The notes: a model not told the origin generated them from the letters alone. A stretch of 64,000 bases of DNA from Novosphingobium sp. PhB165 (GCF_004341845.1 NZ_SLVB01000002.1:434001-498000); one strand, 5' to 3'. Counted from the first letter of the stretch, positions 44,412 through 56,401 are shown. A program made the numbers and translations.

Positions 44412-45683
44412 TCAGTCGACAAAAAGGAGGGCCGGTGTTTCGATCAGCCGCTTCATCGCCTGCACGAAGCTGGCGGCATCCCATCCATCCACGACACGGT
44501 GGTCGCACGACACCGACAGATTCATGACTTTGGCAACTTCTATCCTGCCATCCCTGACGACAGGCCGCTCGACGACTTTGTTAGGGCCAAGAATCGCGAC
44601 TTCCGGTCTGTTTATCACCGGCGTCGTGGCGATTCCTCCGAGCGGGCCGAGCGAGGTAATCGTCAGCGTCGATCCGGATAATTCGGCGGCGCGGATCGTG
44701 CCGTCGCGTGCCGCGGCGGCAAGGCGGGCGATCTCATTCGCAAGCTGCCAGATATTGAGCGAATGGGCATCGCGTACGACCGGTACCATCAGACCTGCAT
44801 CGGTCTGTGTGGCTATTCCCAAATGCACCGCGCCCTTGCGGGTAACGATGCCGATATCCTCGTCGTAGAGTGCGTTCATCATCGGAAAAGCCGGGACCGT
44901 GCGACATAGCGCCACTGCCAGAAGCGGCAGGATCGTAATCCTTGGCCGCTCCCCGCGAGTGGCATTGAGATCGGCGCGCAAGGCTTCCAGCTTGGTGACA
45001 TCGATCTCTTCGATGTAGGAGAAGTGCGGTATGTTCCGTTTGGCCGCCGCCATATTCTCGGCCACCCGGCGTCGCAGCCCGATCACGCGAATAGCTTCGT
45101 CTTTACGAGCGGCGCCCGAGGGGCGGTAGCTTTCGGAATAGCGAAGAAACGCGTCGAGATCGGCATGGCGGATGCGTCTGTCGGCACCCGGTCGGACTTC
45201 GCTGAGAGGGATACCCAGTTCTTTCGCCCGGCCGCGGACTGCGGGAGAGGCCGCGACCCGGTCGGCCCGTGCCGAACGGGGCGGAGCCCCGAACAAATGG
45301 CTGTCCGAAGGCGCAGGGCCTTGTTCCGACGATCCATTGCTTACGGTCGCGACCTGCGCGAGCATTTCATGGGTGGTAGACGCGAGTTCTGCCGTCGCCA
45401 TATCCATCTGGACCAAGGGAATGCTATCGGGAGTTTCCTCTCCTTCCAGTTCAAAGACGGCGAGCATGCTGCCGATGGCGATTTGGTCCCCTTCCGCACC
45501 GCCGATCTGGAGCAACCTGCCCGAAACGGGAGCAGACATTTCCACGGTGGCCTTGTCGGTCATGACATCCGCGATGGGATCGTCCTCGCTGACCCAGTCG
45601 CCGATACCGACCTTCCATCCCACGATCTCGGCCTGCGCGATTCCTTCCCCGATATCGGGAAGCTTGAATGCGTACGTCGTCAC
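44412..45683 (-). CDS. bkdB: Branched-chain 2-oxoacid dehydrogenase E2
   Basis: Dihydrolipoamide acyltransferase of 423 residues, core of a cytosolic 2-oxoacid dehydrogenase complex. A single lipoyl domain (1-80) has the lipoylated lysine in DKATVEM. A Ser/Ala-rich linker leads to the E1/E3-binding domain (about 130-170, ASPAVRGRAKELGI), and the catalytic domain ends with HRVVDG in SCDHRVVDGW. It transfers branched acyl groups to CoA. The gene is four bases downstream of E1 beta. No E3 (dihydrolipoamide dehydrogenase) gene is nearby; the main cellular E3 probably serves. Confidence 0.92.
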   Translation of the reverse strand: MTTYAFKLPDIGEGIAQAEIVGWKVGIGDWVSEDDPIADVMTDKATVEMSAPVSGRLLQIGGAEGDQIAIGSMLAVFELEGEETPDSIPLVQMDMATAELASTTHEMLAQVATVSNGSSEQGPAPSDSHLFGAPPRSARADRVAASPAVRGRAKELGIPLSEVRPGADRRIRHADLDAFLRYSESYRPSGAARKDEAIRVIGLRRRVAENMAAAKRNIPHFSYIEEIDVTKLEALRADLNATRGERPRITILPLLAVALCRTVPAFPMMNALYDEDIGIVTRKGAVHLGIATQTDAGLMVPVVRDAHSLNIWQLANEIARLAAAARDGTIRAAELSGSTLTITSLGPLGGIATTPVINRPEVAILGPNKVVERPVVRDGRIEVAKVMNLSVSCDHRVVDGWDAASFVQAMKRLIETPALLFVD

Positions 45684-45687
45684 CTCA

Positions 45688-48205
<2,518 letters not shown>

Positions 48206-48285
48206 TGAGGAATATGCTCTTCCCGGTGAAGGGCCTGCTCTGCGGGCGGGCACCAACGGAAGATAGTCCGCGGATGGGCTAAAAA

Positions 48286-48299
48286 AAATTGCGCAATTT
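48286..48299. promoter_or_regulatory. Lrp-type operator between bkdR and bkd operon
   Basis: AAATTGCGCAATTT is a perfect 14-base palindrome in the 150-base divergent region; a partial repeat ATTGCGC follows about 15 bases later. Lrp/AsnC proteins bind such AT-flanked palindromes in phased arrays. Confidence 0.65.
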
Positions 48300-48355
48300 G
48301 AGCCCATTGCGCTTGCCTCGCATAAAAATTACCAAAATTGGAGGTTTTAAGAAAA

Positions 48356-48826
48356 ATGTCGATCGATGAACTCGATGAGTTCGACAAAGCGATTTTGGGC
48401 GAGCTGCAGCGCAATTGCGCGCAGTCGACCGCTGAAATCGCCGAAGCGATTGGGCTGTCTCAAGCCCCATGCTGGAGGCGGATCCAGCGCCTGAAAGAAA
48501 ATGGCTACATTCGAGAGCAAGTTGCCTTGCTCGACAGGGGCCTTCTAGGGCTAAACGCACAGATCTTTGCGCAAGTGAAACTGACAGCCACCGGACGCGC
48601 CAATCTGGAGGCCTTCACCGAGGCGATTCGGGGGTTTCCGGAAGTGCTCGATTGTTACGTGCTGATGGGTAACATCGACTTCATCCTGCGCATCGTGGCG
48701 AAGGACATCGGCGCCTATGAGCGCTTCTTTTTCGACAAGCTCTCGCTGGTGCCTGGCGTGCAGGAAATCAATTCACTGGTCGCACTTTCGGAAATCAAGG
48801 CTACCACGCGCCTGCCGATTTATTGA
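48356..48826 (+). CDS. bkdR: Lrp/AsnC-family regulator, BkdR-like
   Basis: Regulator of 156 residues. N-terminal helix-turn-helix (about 8-60; DEFDKAILGELQRNCAQSTA, AEAIGLSQAPCWRRIQRL) and C-terminal RAM/ACT-like effector domain (about 70-150, with EVLDCYVLMGNIDFILRIVA). It is divergent from the bkd operon, the same layout as BkdR in Pseudomonas putida, where this protein activates bkd in response to branched-chain amino acids. ATG at 48356 follows GGAGG with an 11-base spacer; a TTG at 48338 is less likely. Confidence 0.85.
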   Translation: MSIDELDEFDKAILGELQRNCAQSTAEIAEAIGLSQAPCWRRIQRLKENGYIREQVALLDRGLLGLNAQIFAQVKLTATGRANLEAFTEAIRGFPEVLDCYVLMGNIDFILRIVAKDIGAYERFFFDKLSLVPGVQEINSLVALSEIKATTRLPIY

Positions 48827-49254
48827 AAGGCCACGTAGTCTTTGATTGGCTCTTTCAACGCGAGGCCGTCTGAACGGACATCAGAGCCGCGCTAAGCGAA
48901 AACCCTGGAAGCGATCGCGGCACAGGTTTCGTCCAGCTTGGACGGTCGTGCACGGAAGACCGGTAGTGCGCGCCTCGAGGCGTTTGGCAATGCCACCCCG
49001 AAGCTTGGCAATTCAATTTCACCCGCGGACTTGCCAAAACAAGAAAGACTACTAAACATTCGGTAGGTTACGAGTTCGCTGCAAAGCGGACCGGCCGAAG
49101 GGGAGTCGGACGGTGACGGAACTGCACCGGGGAAGCACCAACTTAGACAGCCTCGATACGGCGAACTGGACTTGCGCGGGGCAAGACGGATCGATGCGCC
49201 GGATGCGCAAGAACGGTCGCTACCCCGACGTTGTCGGTTGAAAGGGTGAGGGAA
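48827..49254. other. Intergenic region with TetR-type operator
   Basis: About 428 bases without a supported gene, between bkdR and the LVIVD protein gene. It holds an operator copy at 49050-49065. Open frames here on both strands lack start signals and domain features. Confidence 0.4.
49050..49065. promoter_or_regulatory. TetR-type operator, copy 4
   Basis: TACTAAACATTCGGTA keeps 13 of the 15 bases of TACCAACCATTCGGT. It lies 190 bases before the LVIVD/esterase/TetR unit, the last gene of which encodes a TetR of the same subfamily. Confidence 0.6.
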
Positions 49255-50748
49255 ATGCAGGCAAGGAAAACAAAATCGATGATGACACTGAAGGCGCTCG
49301 GCTCTGTCCTTCTGGTCGGATGTGCGGCGATCTCGCTGCCGGTCTCCCAAGCTGTTGCAGCGACGGCGGACCGCCCTGAGCCGGGCAAGCAGGGGGAGAC
49401 TGTCGAGGCCGAAGCGGGCAAAGTGCTTGCCACACCGTACTCGAGCGGCGTGAATGTCGTCGGTCATTCGGACATTGGCGGTCGGACGGGTAATCTTGCC
49501 ATGGCCTGGTCGGGCGCCTGCGCTTACGTCGCCTCGGGCATGACGATCAAACCGGACGGACAGCTGCTCAAGCTTCCCGTCGATGCGACATCCGGGGTCG
49601 CAGTGATCGACGTGAGCAATCCCGCAGCGCCCAAGACCGTGCGGTATCTGCAAGACAAGGGCGCCATCTACGCGACGGAAACCCTGAATGCATCCACGAC
49701 CAAGGATCATGCGATCCTGGCGGCAAGCACCTACGGCGGGGTTTCCGGGATGGGCGGTCCCGACGAGGGCTGGCTTTCGATCTACGATGTTCATGCATGT
49801 GCCGATCCCAAACTGAAGTCCGAGATCAAGTGGCCGGAGCCGGTGCACACGATCACGATCTCGCCGGACGGCCGGTTCGTTTATGGAACCGTGCTCAATC
49901 CCTTCACGGGGGCTGGCGGCATCCAGATCATGGACATTTCCAACCCGTCCAGCCCAAGGTTCGTCGGCAAATTCGAAGCAACGCGCCCCGACGGTACCAG
50001 CTTCCCGTTCGCGCCGCATGAGCTTGTCTTCAGCCCCGATGCCTCGCGCATCTATGTGGGTGTCACGACATCGCAGGGCGCGGATGCGGAGCACGAATTC
50101 CGCAACCCCAAGCCCGGCGTTCCGTCACCGGCAGCGGTCGGTCAGGATGCGGGCGGCCTGTTCATCTTCGACAACAGCGACTTTGCACAAGGCCGGGCCG
50201 ATCCCAAGCTGCGGCTGATCGGAGCGGCTGCTCACGCCGGCTGGCATTCGCCGGCTCGCGCGCGGATTGGCGGTGTTCCCTATATCGTGAATGCCGGTGA
50301 ACTGGGCGCCTGCCCGGGCGCATGGCCGCGCATCACTTCCATTGCCGACGAGAAAAATCCCAAGATCGTTGGCGAGTTCCGGCTCGCGATGAACCGGCAG
50401 GAGAACTGCCCAACGCCCAGCACAATGGAAAAAGCCACCGGAGGTATCGTGGGACGCGTCGGGACGGCCGCCACGCACTTCCAGGATGTTGACGACGCCG
50501 ACAATACCCGGCTGGGCCTGTTCCCGTTCATGTACGCGGGCCTTCGGATCGTGGACTTGCGCAATCCGGCCGATCCGCGTGAGATCGCCTATTTCAAGCC
50601 TGGCGACCCCTGCATGTCCCACGTCCGCTACGTGGGTGAGAGCGGCCAGATCTGGTTCGCCTGCAATGCGAGCGGGTTCTACGTGATCGAACTCAAGCCG
50701 GAACTGCGCAAGTCGCTGGGGCTGGCGGTGCCGCGCCGCGCACGATGA
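49255..50748 (+). CDS. Exported LVIVD-repeat beta-propeller protein
   Basis: Secreted protein of 497 residues. Signal peptide about 1-36 (LLVGCAAISLPVSQAVAA). The body has repeated blades of the LVIVD type, such as GVAVIDVSNPAAPKTV, IQIMDISNPSSPRFV and LRIVDLRNPADPREI, each with D-[IVL]-[RSN]-NP. Such proteins are cell-surface or periplasmic and mostly uncharacterised. The start at 49255 has AAGGGTGAGGG upstream. It is followed by a carboxylesterase and a TetR gene, so the three form a unit. Confidence 0.82.
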   Translation: MQARKTKSMMTLKALGSVLLVGCAAISLPVSQAVAATADRPEPGKQGETVEAEAGKVLATPYSSGVNVVGHSDIGGRTGNLAMAWSGACAYVASGMTIKPDGQLLKLPVDATSGVAVIDVSNPAAPKTVRYLQDKGAIYATETLNASTTKDHAILAASTYGGVSGMGGPDEGWLSIYDVHACADPKLKSEIKWPEPVHTITISPDGRFVYGTVLNPFTGAGGIQIMDISNPSSPRFVGKFEATRPDGTSFPFAPHELVFSPDASRIYVGVTTSQGADAEHEFRNPKPGVPSPAAVGQDAGGLFIFDNSDFAQGRADPKLRLIGAAAHAGWHSPARARIGGVPYIVNAGELGACPGAWPRITSIADEKNPKIVGEFRLAMNRQENCPTPSTMEKATGGIVGRVGTAATHFQDVDDADNTRLGLFPFMYAGLRIVDLRNPADPREIAYFKPGDPCMSHVRYVGESGQIWFACNASGFYVIELKPELRKSLGLAVPRRAR

Positions 50749-50770
50749 CCGGGAAGGGGAGCATACTGAC

Positions 50771-52429
50771 ATGGACCATGGCGCATGGGACCGAAGAAAA
50801 GTGCTGGGCACCGCGCTGGCAGGCGCGGCGGCCATGACCCTGCCGGGTATGGCCGATGCGGGCGAACCGACCGCTACGGGCGTGGTGGAAACGACATCGG
50901 GGAAAGTGACGGGAGCCCGCGCCGGCGGAGTCTCGCGTTTCCTCGGTATCCCCTATGGAGGCGACACTTCCCTGCGGCGTTTTCAGCCGGCGCAGGCAGT
51001 ATCGCCGTGGAGCGGCGTGCGCGCGTGTAATACCCTCGGCCACAAGGCGCCGCAGGGCATGATCACCTTGCCCGGAATCATGGGTAAGGTTGATCCCCAT
51101 GCCCCGGGCCTTCCGGTGATGATGGCGGTCGCCAATCTGACCAATGCCCAGCTTGGCGAGAGCGAGGATTGTCTCGTCCTCAATGTCATCACGCCCGATG
51201 CTGCGCCCACGCGAAAGCGGCCAGTCATGGTCTGGCTCCACGGCGGCGCATTTGCGATGGGATCGGGCCTCGATCCGATGACGGACGGAAGCGAACTCGT
51301 CCGGCGCGGCGATGTCGTGTTCGTTTCGCTCAACCATCGTCTGAATGCGATGGGTTATCTTTATCTTGGCGGCTTGCATGAGGATTTTGCCGATAGCGGC
51401 AATGTCGGCATGCTCGACATTGTGCTCGCGCTGCAATGGGTGCACGATAATATCGCCGCCTTCGGGGGCGATCCGGATAACGTGACGATCTTCGGACAGA
51501 GCGGCGGTGGGGCCAAGGTCTCGACCCTGTTGGGCATGGCGCCGGCTCAGGGCCTGTTCCACAAGGCGATCGCGATGAGCGGGCCGATCGTCTCGCTGGT
51601 CTCGAAGTCGGATGCACAGGAGATCGCCGAGCAGACGATTGCCCGGCTGGGAATTTCCAAGGCCGACGTGCACACCATGCAGACAATCGATCGCCAGAAG
51701 ATCATTGCCGCTGCGTCCGCAGTGCGCCTGCCTTCGGCCGGGACCGGGCTGGCGGCAGGGACGCTTGCGCCGATGGTGGACGGACGCTCGATCCCGGCCG
51801 ACCCGTTCGACCCGGCGGCGACTGCGTTCAGCCGGAATATCCCGCTGATGGTGGGGTCCGCAAAGGACGAGGCCACTCTCTTCATGGCAGGTGACCCCGA
51901 GCTCGGCGCCATGAGCGAAGAGCATGCCCGGGAGCGGTTCGCCGCAGTCATGGGCGATCGCGGCGCGGCTGCCTTCGCCGCCTATCGCGCGGCCTATCCT
52001 CATGACGATCCCAGCTATCTGGTGTCGTCCATGATGACGGACCGCCTGTTCCGTTCGGATTCGATCGTAATGGCAGAGCGGAAGTCAGCGCAAAACGCTG
52101 CGCCCGTCTACCTCTACCGCGTCGATTACGAGCCGCGCGTGGCGGGCCGTGTGCTGCGCAGTCCGCATGGAACCGAAGTGCCGCTGGTGTTCGGCACGAA
52201 AGTCCCTGTCCAGTTCATTGGCGAGGGACCGGAGGTCGATAGCCTGTCTGACCTTATGATGACGGCATGGCTAGATTTTGCGAAAAACGGCAATCCGGCA
52301 GGAAGCCGGTTGGCATGGCCGCGCTACGACAGCCGGACACGTCCCAACATGATCTTCGACGTTTCCACCCGTGTCGTCAACGATCCGGACCCTGTCGCAC
52401 GCGATCCGGTCGCCAGAGGCCGTGCGTGA
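50771..52429 (+). CDS. Exported type-B carboxylesterase
   Basis: Ester-hydrolysing enzyme of 552 residues. The leader DRRKVLGTALAGAAAMTLPG is a twin-arginine-like signal. Oxyanion WLHGGAF, nucleophile Ser in FGQSGGG (instead of GESAGG), and a C-terminal His in SPHGTEVPLVFGT fit the type-B carboxylesterase family. GGGAAGGGG precedes the ATG. It probably cleaves a bulky or aromatic ester, and its TetR partner overlaps its stop by GTGA. Confidence 0.88.
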   Translation: MDHGAWDRRKVLGTALAGAAAMTLPGMADAGEPTATGVVETTSGKVTGARAGGVSRFLGIPYGGDTSLRRFQPAQAVSPWSGVRACNTLGHKAPQGMITLPGIMGKVDPHAPGLPVMMAVANLTNAQLGESEDCLVLNVITPDAAPTRKRPVMVWLHGGAFAMGSGLDPMTDGSELVRRGDVVFVSLNHRLNAMGYLYLGGLHEDFADSGNVGMLDIVLALQWVHDNIAAFGGDPDNVTIFGQSGGGAKVSTLLGMAPAQGLFHKAIAMSGPIVSLVSKSDAQEIAEQTIARLGISKADVHTMQTIDRQKIIAAASAVRLPSAGTGLAAGTLAPMVDGRSIPADPFDPAATAFSRNIPLMVGSAKDEATLFMAGDPELGAMSEEHARERFAAVMGDRGAAAFAAYRAAYPHDDPSYLVSSMMTDRLFRSDSIVMAERKSAQNAAPVYLYRVDYEPRVAGRVLRSPHGTEVPLVFGTKVPVQFIGEGPEVDSLSDLMMTAWLDFAKNGNPAGSRLAWPRYDSRTRPNMIFDVSTRVVNDPDPVARDPVARGRA

Positions 52430-53040
52430 CGAAATCGAAGGATCGCTGGAAGCCTCAGGAGCGGAGAAATGCGATCCTGAAAGAGGCAATCGCCATGTTC
52501 GCCGAACTCGGCTTTCACGGCTTGACGGTCCATGGTCTTGCGGATCGCTGCGGGATGTCCGGCGCGGGTCTTCTTTATTACTTCCATTCGAAGGAAGACC
52601 TGCTGCTGGGAGTGCTCGACACCCTCGAGACAAGCGAAAGAGCGGCAGCCGAGCCCCTGATAAAGGCTTTCGAACATGCGCAGGACCATTCGGCCATGGC
52701 CTGGCAATCGATCGTCACGCTGATGCGGGAGATGGTTCGCCGGTCGGTGGCGGACCCGGTGATTACCCGCTTCGTGCTGCTGTTGCAGGCCGAGTCTCTG
52801 GAAACGGGGCATGTCGCGCACGACTGGTTCAAAAAGCGCGAGCAAATGACGCTCGAACTCTTGGAGAAACTGCTGACGCCCTATGTTGCCGAGCCGGCCT
52901 CGAACAGCCGCCACGTTCTGGCGGTCATGCAGGGCCTTGCTCAGCAATGGTTGCGGCAGGGCAGGGAATTCGACGTCGTCGCCGAGTGGGACAAGGTTCT
53001 GGAACCCCTGCTGTCGCGAGGCAGACTGGCTCAGCCCTGA
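52426..53040 (+). CDS. TetR-family transcriptional regulator
   Basis: Repressor of 204 residues of the GLLYYF subfamily: GLTVHGLADRCGMSGAGLL, YYFHSKEDLLLG. It shares the helix-turn-helix pattern of the regulators at 7626 and 60890. The GTG start at 52426 overlaps the esterase stop (GTGA). An operator copy sits before the three-gene unit, so negative autoregulation is likely. Confidence 0.87.
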   Translation: MTKSKDRWKPQERRNAILKEAIAMFAELGFHGLTVHGLADRCGMSGAGLLYYFHSKEDLLLGVLDTLETSERAAAEPLIKAFEHAQDHSAMAWQSIVTLMREMVRRSVADPVITRFVLLLQAESLETGHVAHDWFKKREQMTLELLEKLLTPYVAEPASNSRHVLAVMQGLAQQWLRQGREFDVVAEWDKVLEPLLSRGRLAQP

Positions 53041-53045
53041 CTATG

Positions 53046-53063
53046 CGCGTTGGAGGGAACGCG
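53046..53063. terminator. Weak hairpin between convergent genes
   Basis: CGCGTT (53046-53051) and AACGCG (53058-53063) can pair around a six-base loop between the TetR gene and the convergent hydrolase gene. No T-run follows, so terminator function is uncertain. Confidence 0.3.
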
Positions 53064-53070
53064 TGTGCCG

Positions 53071-55086
53071 TCATTCCCTCAGGACATCGGAATCCTCGGC
53101 CGCTTCGATCCATGCTCGGGCGTCCATTTCGAGCATGAAGCGGGCTTCAACGCGTTCCTGCGCGGCCTTGCGGATAGCAGAGACGAAGCCCGCGTGGTCG
53201 CCGTAGCGCTCTTCCAGTGAAAGACGGGGGTCGCCTGCGGCAAGTCGCTCTTCGCGCGTTCGGGCGAACGGCAGGTACGATCCTTCCAGTCCGCAGAGGT
53301 CGCCGCCGCGGCATCCTTCGCGGCGCAAGTTCCAGCCGACATTGGTGCCCAGCGGAACCGCCGCTTCCATCGGGCGGAGGTCCCCCACTGCGATGCCGTC
53401 CGCGTCCGGGCGCGGGACGAAGAGGCGGTAGCTCTCACCATGGCGCGGCGGAAGCGTGGTGAGGCGTCCGCCTTGCGGGCCAAACTCCGGTCCGAAATCC
53501 AGCAGATCCAGACCGGCGATGACGGTGGGCGGCTGGAAATCCGGTATGTCCGGGAACAGCGCCTGGTATTCCTCGATCGTAACCAGCCCGCCGTTTTCGA
53601 TCGTCGGGAAGGTACTGGACGGCGGCGCAATTCCCCGGTCCGCCCATTCGTCGAGAACGACCACCAGCGCGCCGCCAAGACCGGGCAGCGAACGCTCGAT
53701 GGCTTGCGGGTTGAAGGCTGGTGCATCGAGGGCCTGCGCCGGGTAGCGGGCTTCGCCCATGAAACCATTTGGCGTCACCGGCGGGCTCAGCAGTCCATGG
53801 ATGCCGAGATGGCCGGAACCCGCCTTGAAATAGAGCCGCACGTTGTCGGCTTGAGCAATGGCGTTGCCGTGCCCATCGACGACCTGGAGGGAGTTCTTCC
53901 ATGTCCAGAAGCTGTTCTCATCGACAGCCTCGATCACCAGAGGATCGGTCGCGGGACGCTTCAGGATGCCATCGGTCCGGCCGGTCAGCGGATCGAGCGA
54001 GGGTCCGAATGTGAAGGGCGACTGGGCGTTGGAAAGATAGTCGGCATGGCCGTCCTGCGCGGCATAGAATGTGGGGTGCGCGAATTCGACATTGGCAAAG
54101 AGGCGATTGGCCCCTCCGGTGTTGATGAACACGCCGTCGAAGACCTTTCCGCCGGCCTCGTCCTCATTGAAGCCGAGATAGAGGAATTCGCGCAAATACA
54201 TGCCGGTCGAGGAGGCGCCATAGGCATAGGAGCGGCGCGCAGGGCGCTGGGGTGAGAAGCCCAATGGATTGGGCGTGCCCTCGCCGTCGGCTGCGGCCGA
54301 GCGCAGAAATGCGGCAAGGTCGCGCGTCACCGCATAGGCCAGCCCCATGACAATCGGATTCCTGGCCGGACAGATCAGTTCATAGAGCCGGTCCGGGCTG
54401 AAGCCGTCGAACAGCGTGATGTCGGTGGTGGAGGGCGTCAGGCTCTCCAGACCGTCGTTGCACGTCCCGAAGGCCCATCTGTCGGCGGGCACCGGGACCG
54501 GCGCTCCGCCTGCCCGCTCGCGCATGACGAGGCTTGAGGCCGAAGTGTCGGTATCCGCGGTCTCGTAAGCGCGCCAGAAAGGGGCGAAGGGCTGGCTCAG
54601 CATCGGTACCGGGACCGAGAATTCCAGACGGACATTGGCGATGATCGGGGAACCGTCGGCCTGCGTGGCGACTGGAAACTCGGGGAAGAGCTGCACTGGA
54701 TTGGGAATGCCGTCGCCGTGCCAGCCCGCATCGACAAGCACGAAACCCATGCGGAGCTGCTGCGCGACCTGCCCGTTGACCTTCGACGCGTCATCGACCG
54801 GCCCGAGGTCGGTATTGCCGCGATTGTTGATGTCGTGGAAGATCTTGCCGTTGCCTCGCCCCATGTCCACGGGCTTGAGCAAGATTACCGGGGCACGGAA
54901 GGCGACTTTGCCGCTCGCGGTCCGCGGAGCGCGATCGAGATTGACGATCACGGCATTGCGCGGGTCGGCGGGATCGACTTCGAACCATGCCGTGCCGGTC
55001 AGGCGTTCGTATGGGCCGGCCTCGCCCCAGGAGTGGCCACCCGCATAGGGCTCGCTGTGTTCGATGACGAGGCGTGTCAGCGCCAT
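53071..55086 (-). CDS. Alpha/beta hydrolase-domain protein (PF20091-type)
   Basis: Large hydrolase-like protein of 671 residues. It lacks a signal peptide. Starts with MALTRLVIEHSEPYAGGHSW and contains the segments GYYERLTG-like PYERLTG, YAYGASSTGMYLREFLY (a candidate nucleophile elbow with Ser) and an aspartate/His C-terminal region. It matches in length and order the alpha/beta hydrolase domain family found in esterase and lactonase clusters of sphingomonads. The ATG at 55086 follows GGAGACAC. It ends the six-gene reverse-strand operon and may open a lactone or ester intermediate (inference). Confidence 0.75.
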   Translation of the reverse strand: MALTRLVIEHSEPYAGGHSWGEAGPYERLTGTAWFEVDPADPRNAVIVNLDRAPRTASGKVAFRAPVILLKPVDMGRGNGKIFHDINNRGNTDLGPVDDASKVNGQVAQQLRMGFVLVDAGWHGDGIPNPVQLFPEFPVATQADGSPIIANVRLEFSVPVPMLSQPFAPFWRAYETADTDTSASSLVMRERAGGAPVPVPADRWAFGTCNDGLESLTPSTTDITLFDGFSPDRLYELICPARNPIVMGLAYAVTRDLAAFLRSAAADGEGTPNPLGFSPQRPARRSYAYGASSTGMYLREFLYLGFNEDEAGGKVFDGVFINTGGANRLFANVEFAHPTFYAAQDGHADYLSNAQSPFTFGPSLDPLTGRTDGILKRPATDPLVIEAVDENSFWTWKNSLQVVDGHGNAIAQADNVRLYFKAGSGHLGIHGLLSPPVTPNGFMGEARYPAQALDAPAFNPQAIERSLPGLGGALVVVLDEWADRGIAPPSSTFPTIENGGLVTIEEYQALFPDIPDFQPPTVIAGLDLLDFGPEFGPQGGRLTTLPPRHGESYRLFVPRPDADGIAVGDLRPMEAAVPLGTNVGWNLRREGCRGGDLCGLEGSYLPFARTREERLAAGDPRLSLEERYGDHAGFVSAIRKAAQERVEARFMLEMDARAWIEAAEDSDVLRE

Positions 55087-55138
55087 GGGTGTCTCCGTAG
55101 TCCTGTATAGTTCGGTAGGTCGGGCGCGGCAGCGATAA

Positions 55139-55801
55139 TCAGCGGGCTGCGAGCCCCGGATTGCCGGCTTCCAGCGGAAGCCGCAGCGCATTCTGGAAAT
55201 AGGCGACCAGCGTGAACTGGCCGATCAGCACAATCAGCTCAAAGATCTGCTGGGCGTCCAGACTGCGCGAAAGCACCTCCCAGGTCTCGTCGTCGACTGC
55301 GGCATTGGCGTGCAACTGCTCGGCACAGCGTAGAATGGCACGTTCGTGGTCGCTCCAGAGCGGCGATGCCGAGCCTTCCGACGTGATCCGCTCTATCTCC
55401 TCGCTGGTCATGCCCAGCGCTTTCGATTGATGGACGTGCTCGCCGAATTCGTAAGGCGCCTGCAGCAGCCAGCCGGTGCGCAGGATCGCCAGCTTCTGGT
55501 CGCGCTTCGCAAGGCGGCTTGCCGGGCCCATGACCGTCATGGACAGCCCCATGATCCGTTCCCACAATGTGCCGAACGGCATCATTGTCACCATGATCTG
55601 GGGAACCTGCTCGATCGAGAGCGAAGGGACGTTGCCGAACAGCGAGGCGCGCAGGCGATCGGTGGCCTCGATGATCTCGTCGGCGCGCGCCATGCGATCC
55701 ACTGTCTCGACGCGCGGCGGTTTTCCGAGGATTTCGGCCTCCCGGGCACGAATGCGTTCAAGCGTCTGCGGATTGATGGCCACTGTCTGCGTATCGCTCA
55801 C
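55139..55801 (-). CDS. Carboxymuconolactone-decarboxylase-family protein
   Basis: Protein of 220 residues with the alkylhydroperoxidase/CMD fold; the segment YEFGEHVHQSKALGMTSEEI is the family core, with Glu and His positioned as in CMD proteins, but the Cys-x-x-Cys of AhpD is absent (EFGEHVH in its place). It therefore is not an AhpD peroxidase, and a decarboxylase or unknown role in ring-cleavage chemistry is possible. The GTG start at 55801 overlaps the SnoaL-like stop (GTGA). Confidence 0.75.
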   Translation of the reverse strand: MSDTQTVAINPQTLERIRAREAEILGKPPRVETVDRMARADEIIEATDRLRASLFGNVPSLSIEQVPQIMVTMMPFGTLWERIMGLSMTVMGPASRLAKRDQKLAILRTGWLLQAPYEFGEHVHQSKALGMTSEEIERITSEGSASPLWSDHERAILRCAEQLHANAAVDDETWEVLSRSLDAQQIFELIVLIGQFTLVAYFQNALRLPLEAGNPGLAAR

Positions 55802-56358
55802 CAGCGGACTCCTTCTTCGCGGGGCTTCCACTCGTAGGGCCGCTCGTAAGAAGGATCCTCCTTGCTCCACAGGCCCTTGAGGAAGCCTTGCACATTCTTG
55901 GAGTGAACCCAGGTGCCGTCGCAATCCGCGCTCGCCTCGATAGTGCAGCGGCGCACGACGATGCGCCATTCGCCGTTTCGCTTTTCCAGCCGGTCGAGAT
56001 AGCGGCCGATGGCGATGGTCGTACTCTTGCCATCAAGCCAGTAGAGGCCGCCGATCACGTAGGATTCGCAGTGCGCCACATCGCCTTCCAACTCGCAGAT
56101 GTGGTTGGTGATGTTGTGGCTGGTCATGTTGAAATTCGTGTAGTGGCCCTTGTTGGCCTTTTCCGGATAGTCCGGAGCGAACGTGACGCTCGGGCCGTGC
56201 TCGTCCACACCGTCTTCCCACCAGCAGCCGGCGATCTGCTCGACATCCTGCCGGTCGCGCGCGCGGCTCTCGCGCTGGATGCAATCAAGAATGTCCTGTC
56301 GGTCCTTGAGATAGACGACAGTCGCCTTCAATTCCGCGAGTTCCTGTTCCAGGCTCAT
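55798..56358 (-). CDS. SnoaL-like/NTF2-fold protein
   Basis: Protein of 186 residues with the conical NTF2-like fold seen in SnoaL, scytalone dehydratase and Rieske beta-subunits. Opening with an amphipathic helix (MSLEQELAELKATVVYLK), then DILDCIQRESRARDRQDVEQ and CWWEDGVDEHGP, typical of SnoaL-like bile-acid or hydroxysteroid-dehydratase relatives. A steroid 7-alpha-dehydratase-like or aldol-type role is possible. GGAGAG precedes ATG at 56358. Confidence 0.75.
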   Translation of the reverse strand: MSLEQELAELKATVVYLKDRQDILDCIQRESRARDRQDVEQIAGCWWEDGVDEHGPSVTFAPDYPEKANKGHYTNFNMTSHNITNHICELEGDVAHCESYVIGGLYWLDGKSTTIAIGRYLDRLEKRNGEWRIVVRRCTIEASADCDGTWVHSKNVQGFLKGLWSKEDPSYERPYEWKPREEGVRW

Positions 56359-56401
56359 AATATGCTCTCCCAATTCGAATATATTGTCTGCCCAACTCGC
56401 C

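Noticed and set aside
48892..50094. 400-codon reverse-strand open frame over the LVIVD gene
   Set aside because: Antisense shadow of a well-supported exported protein.
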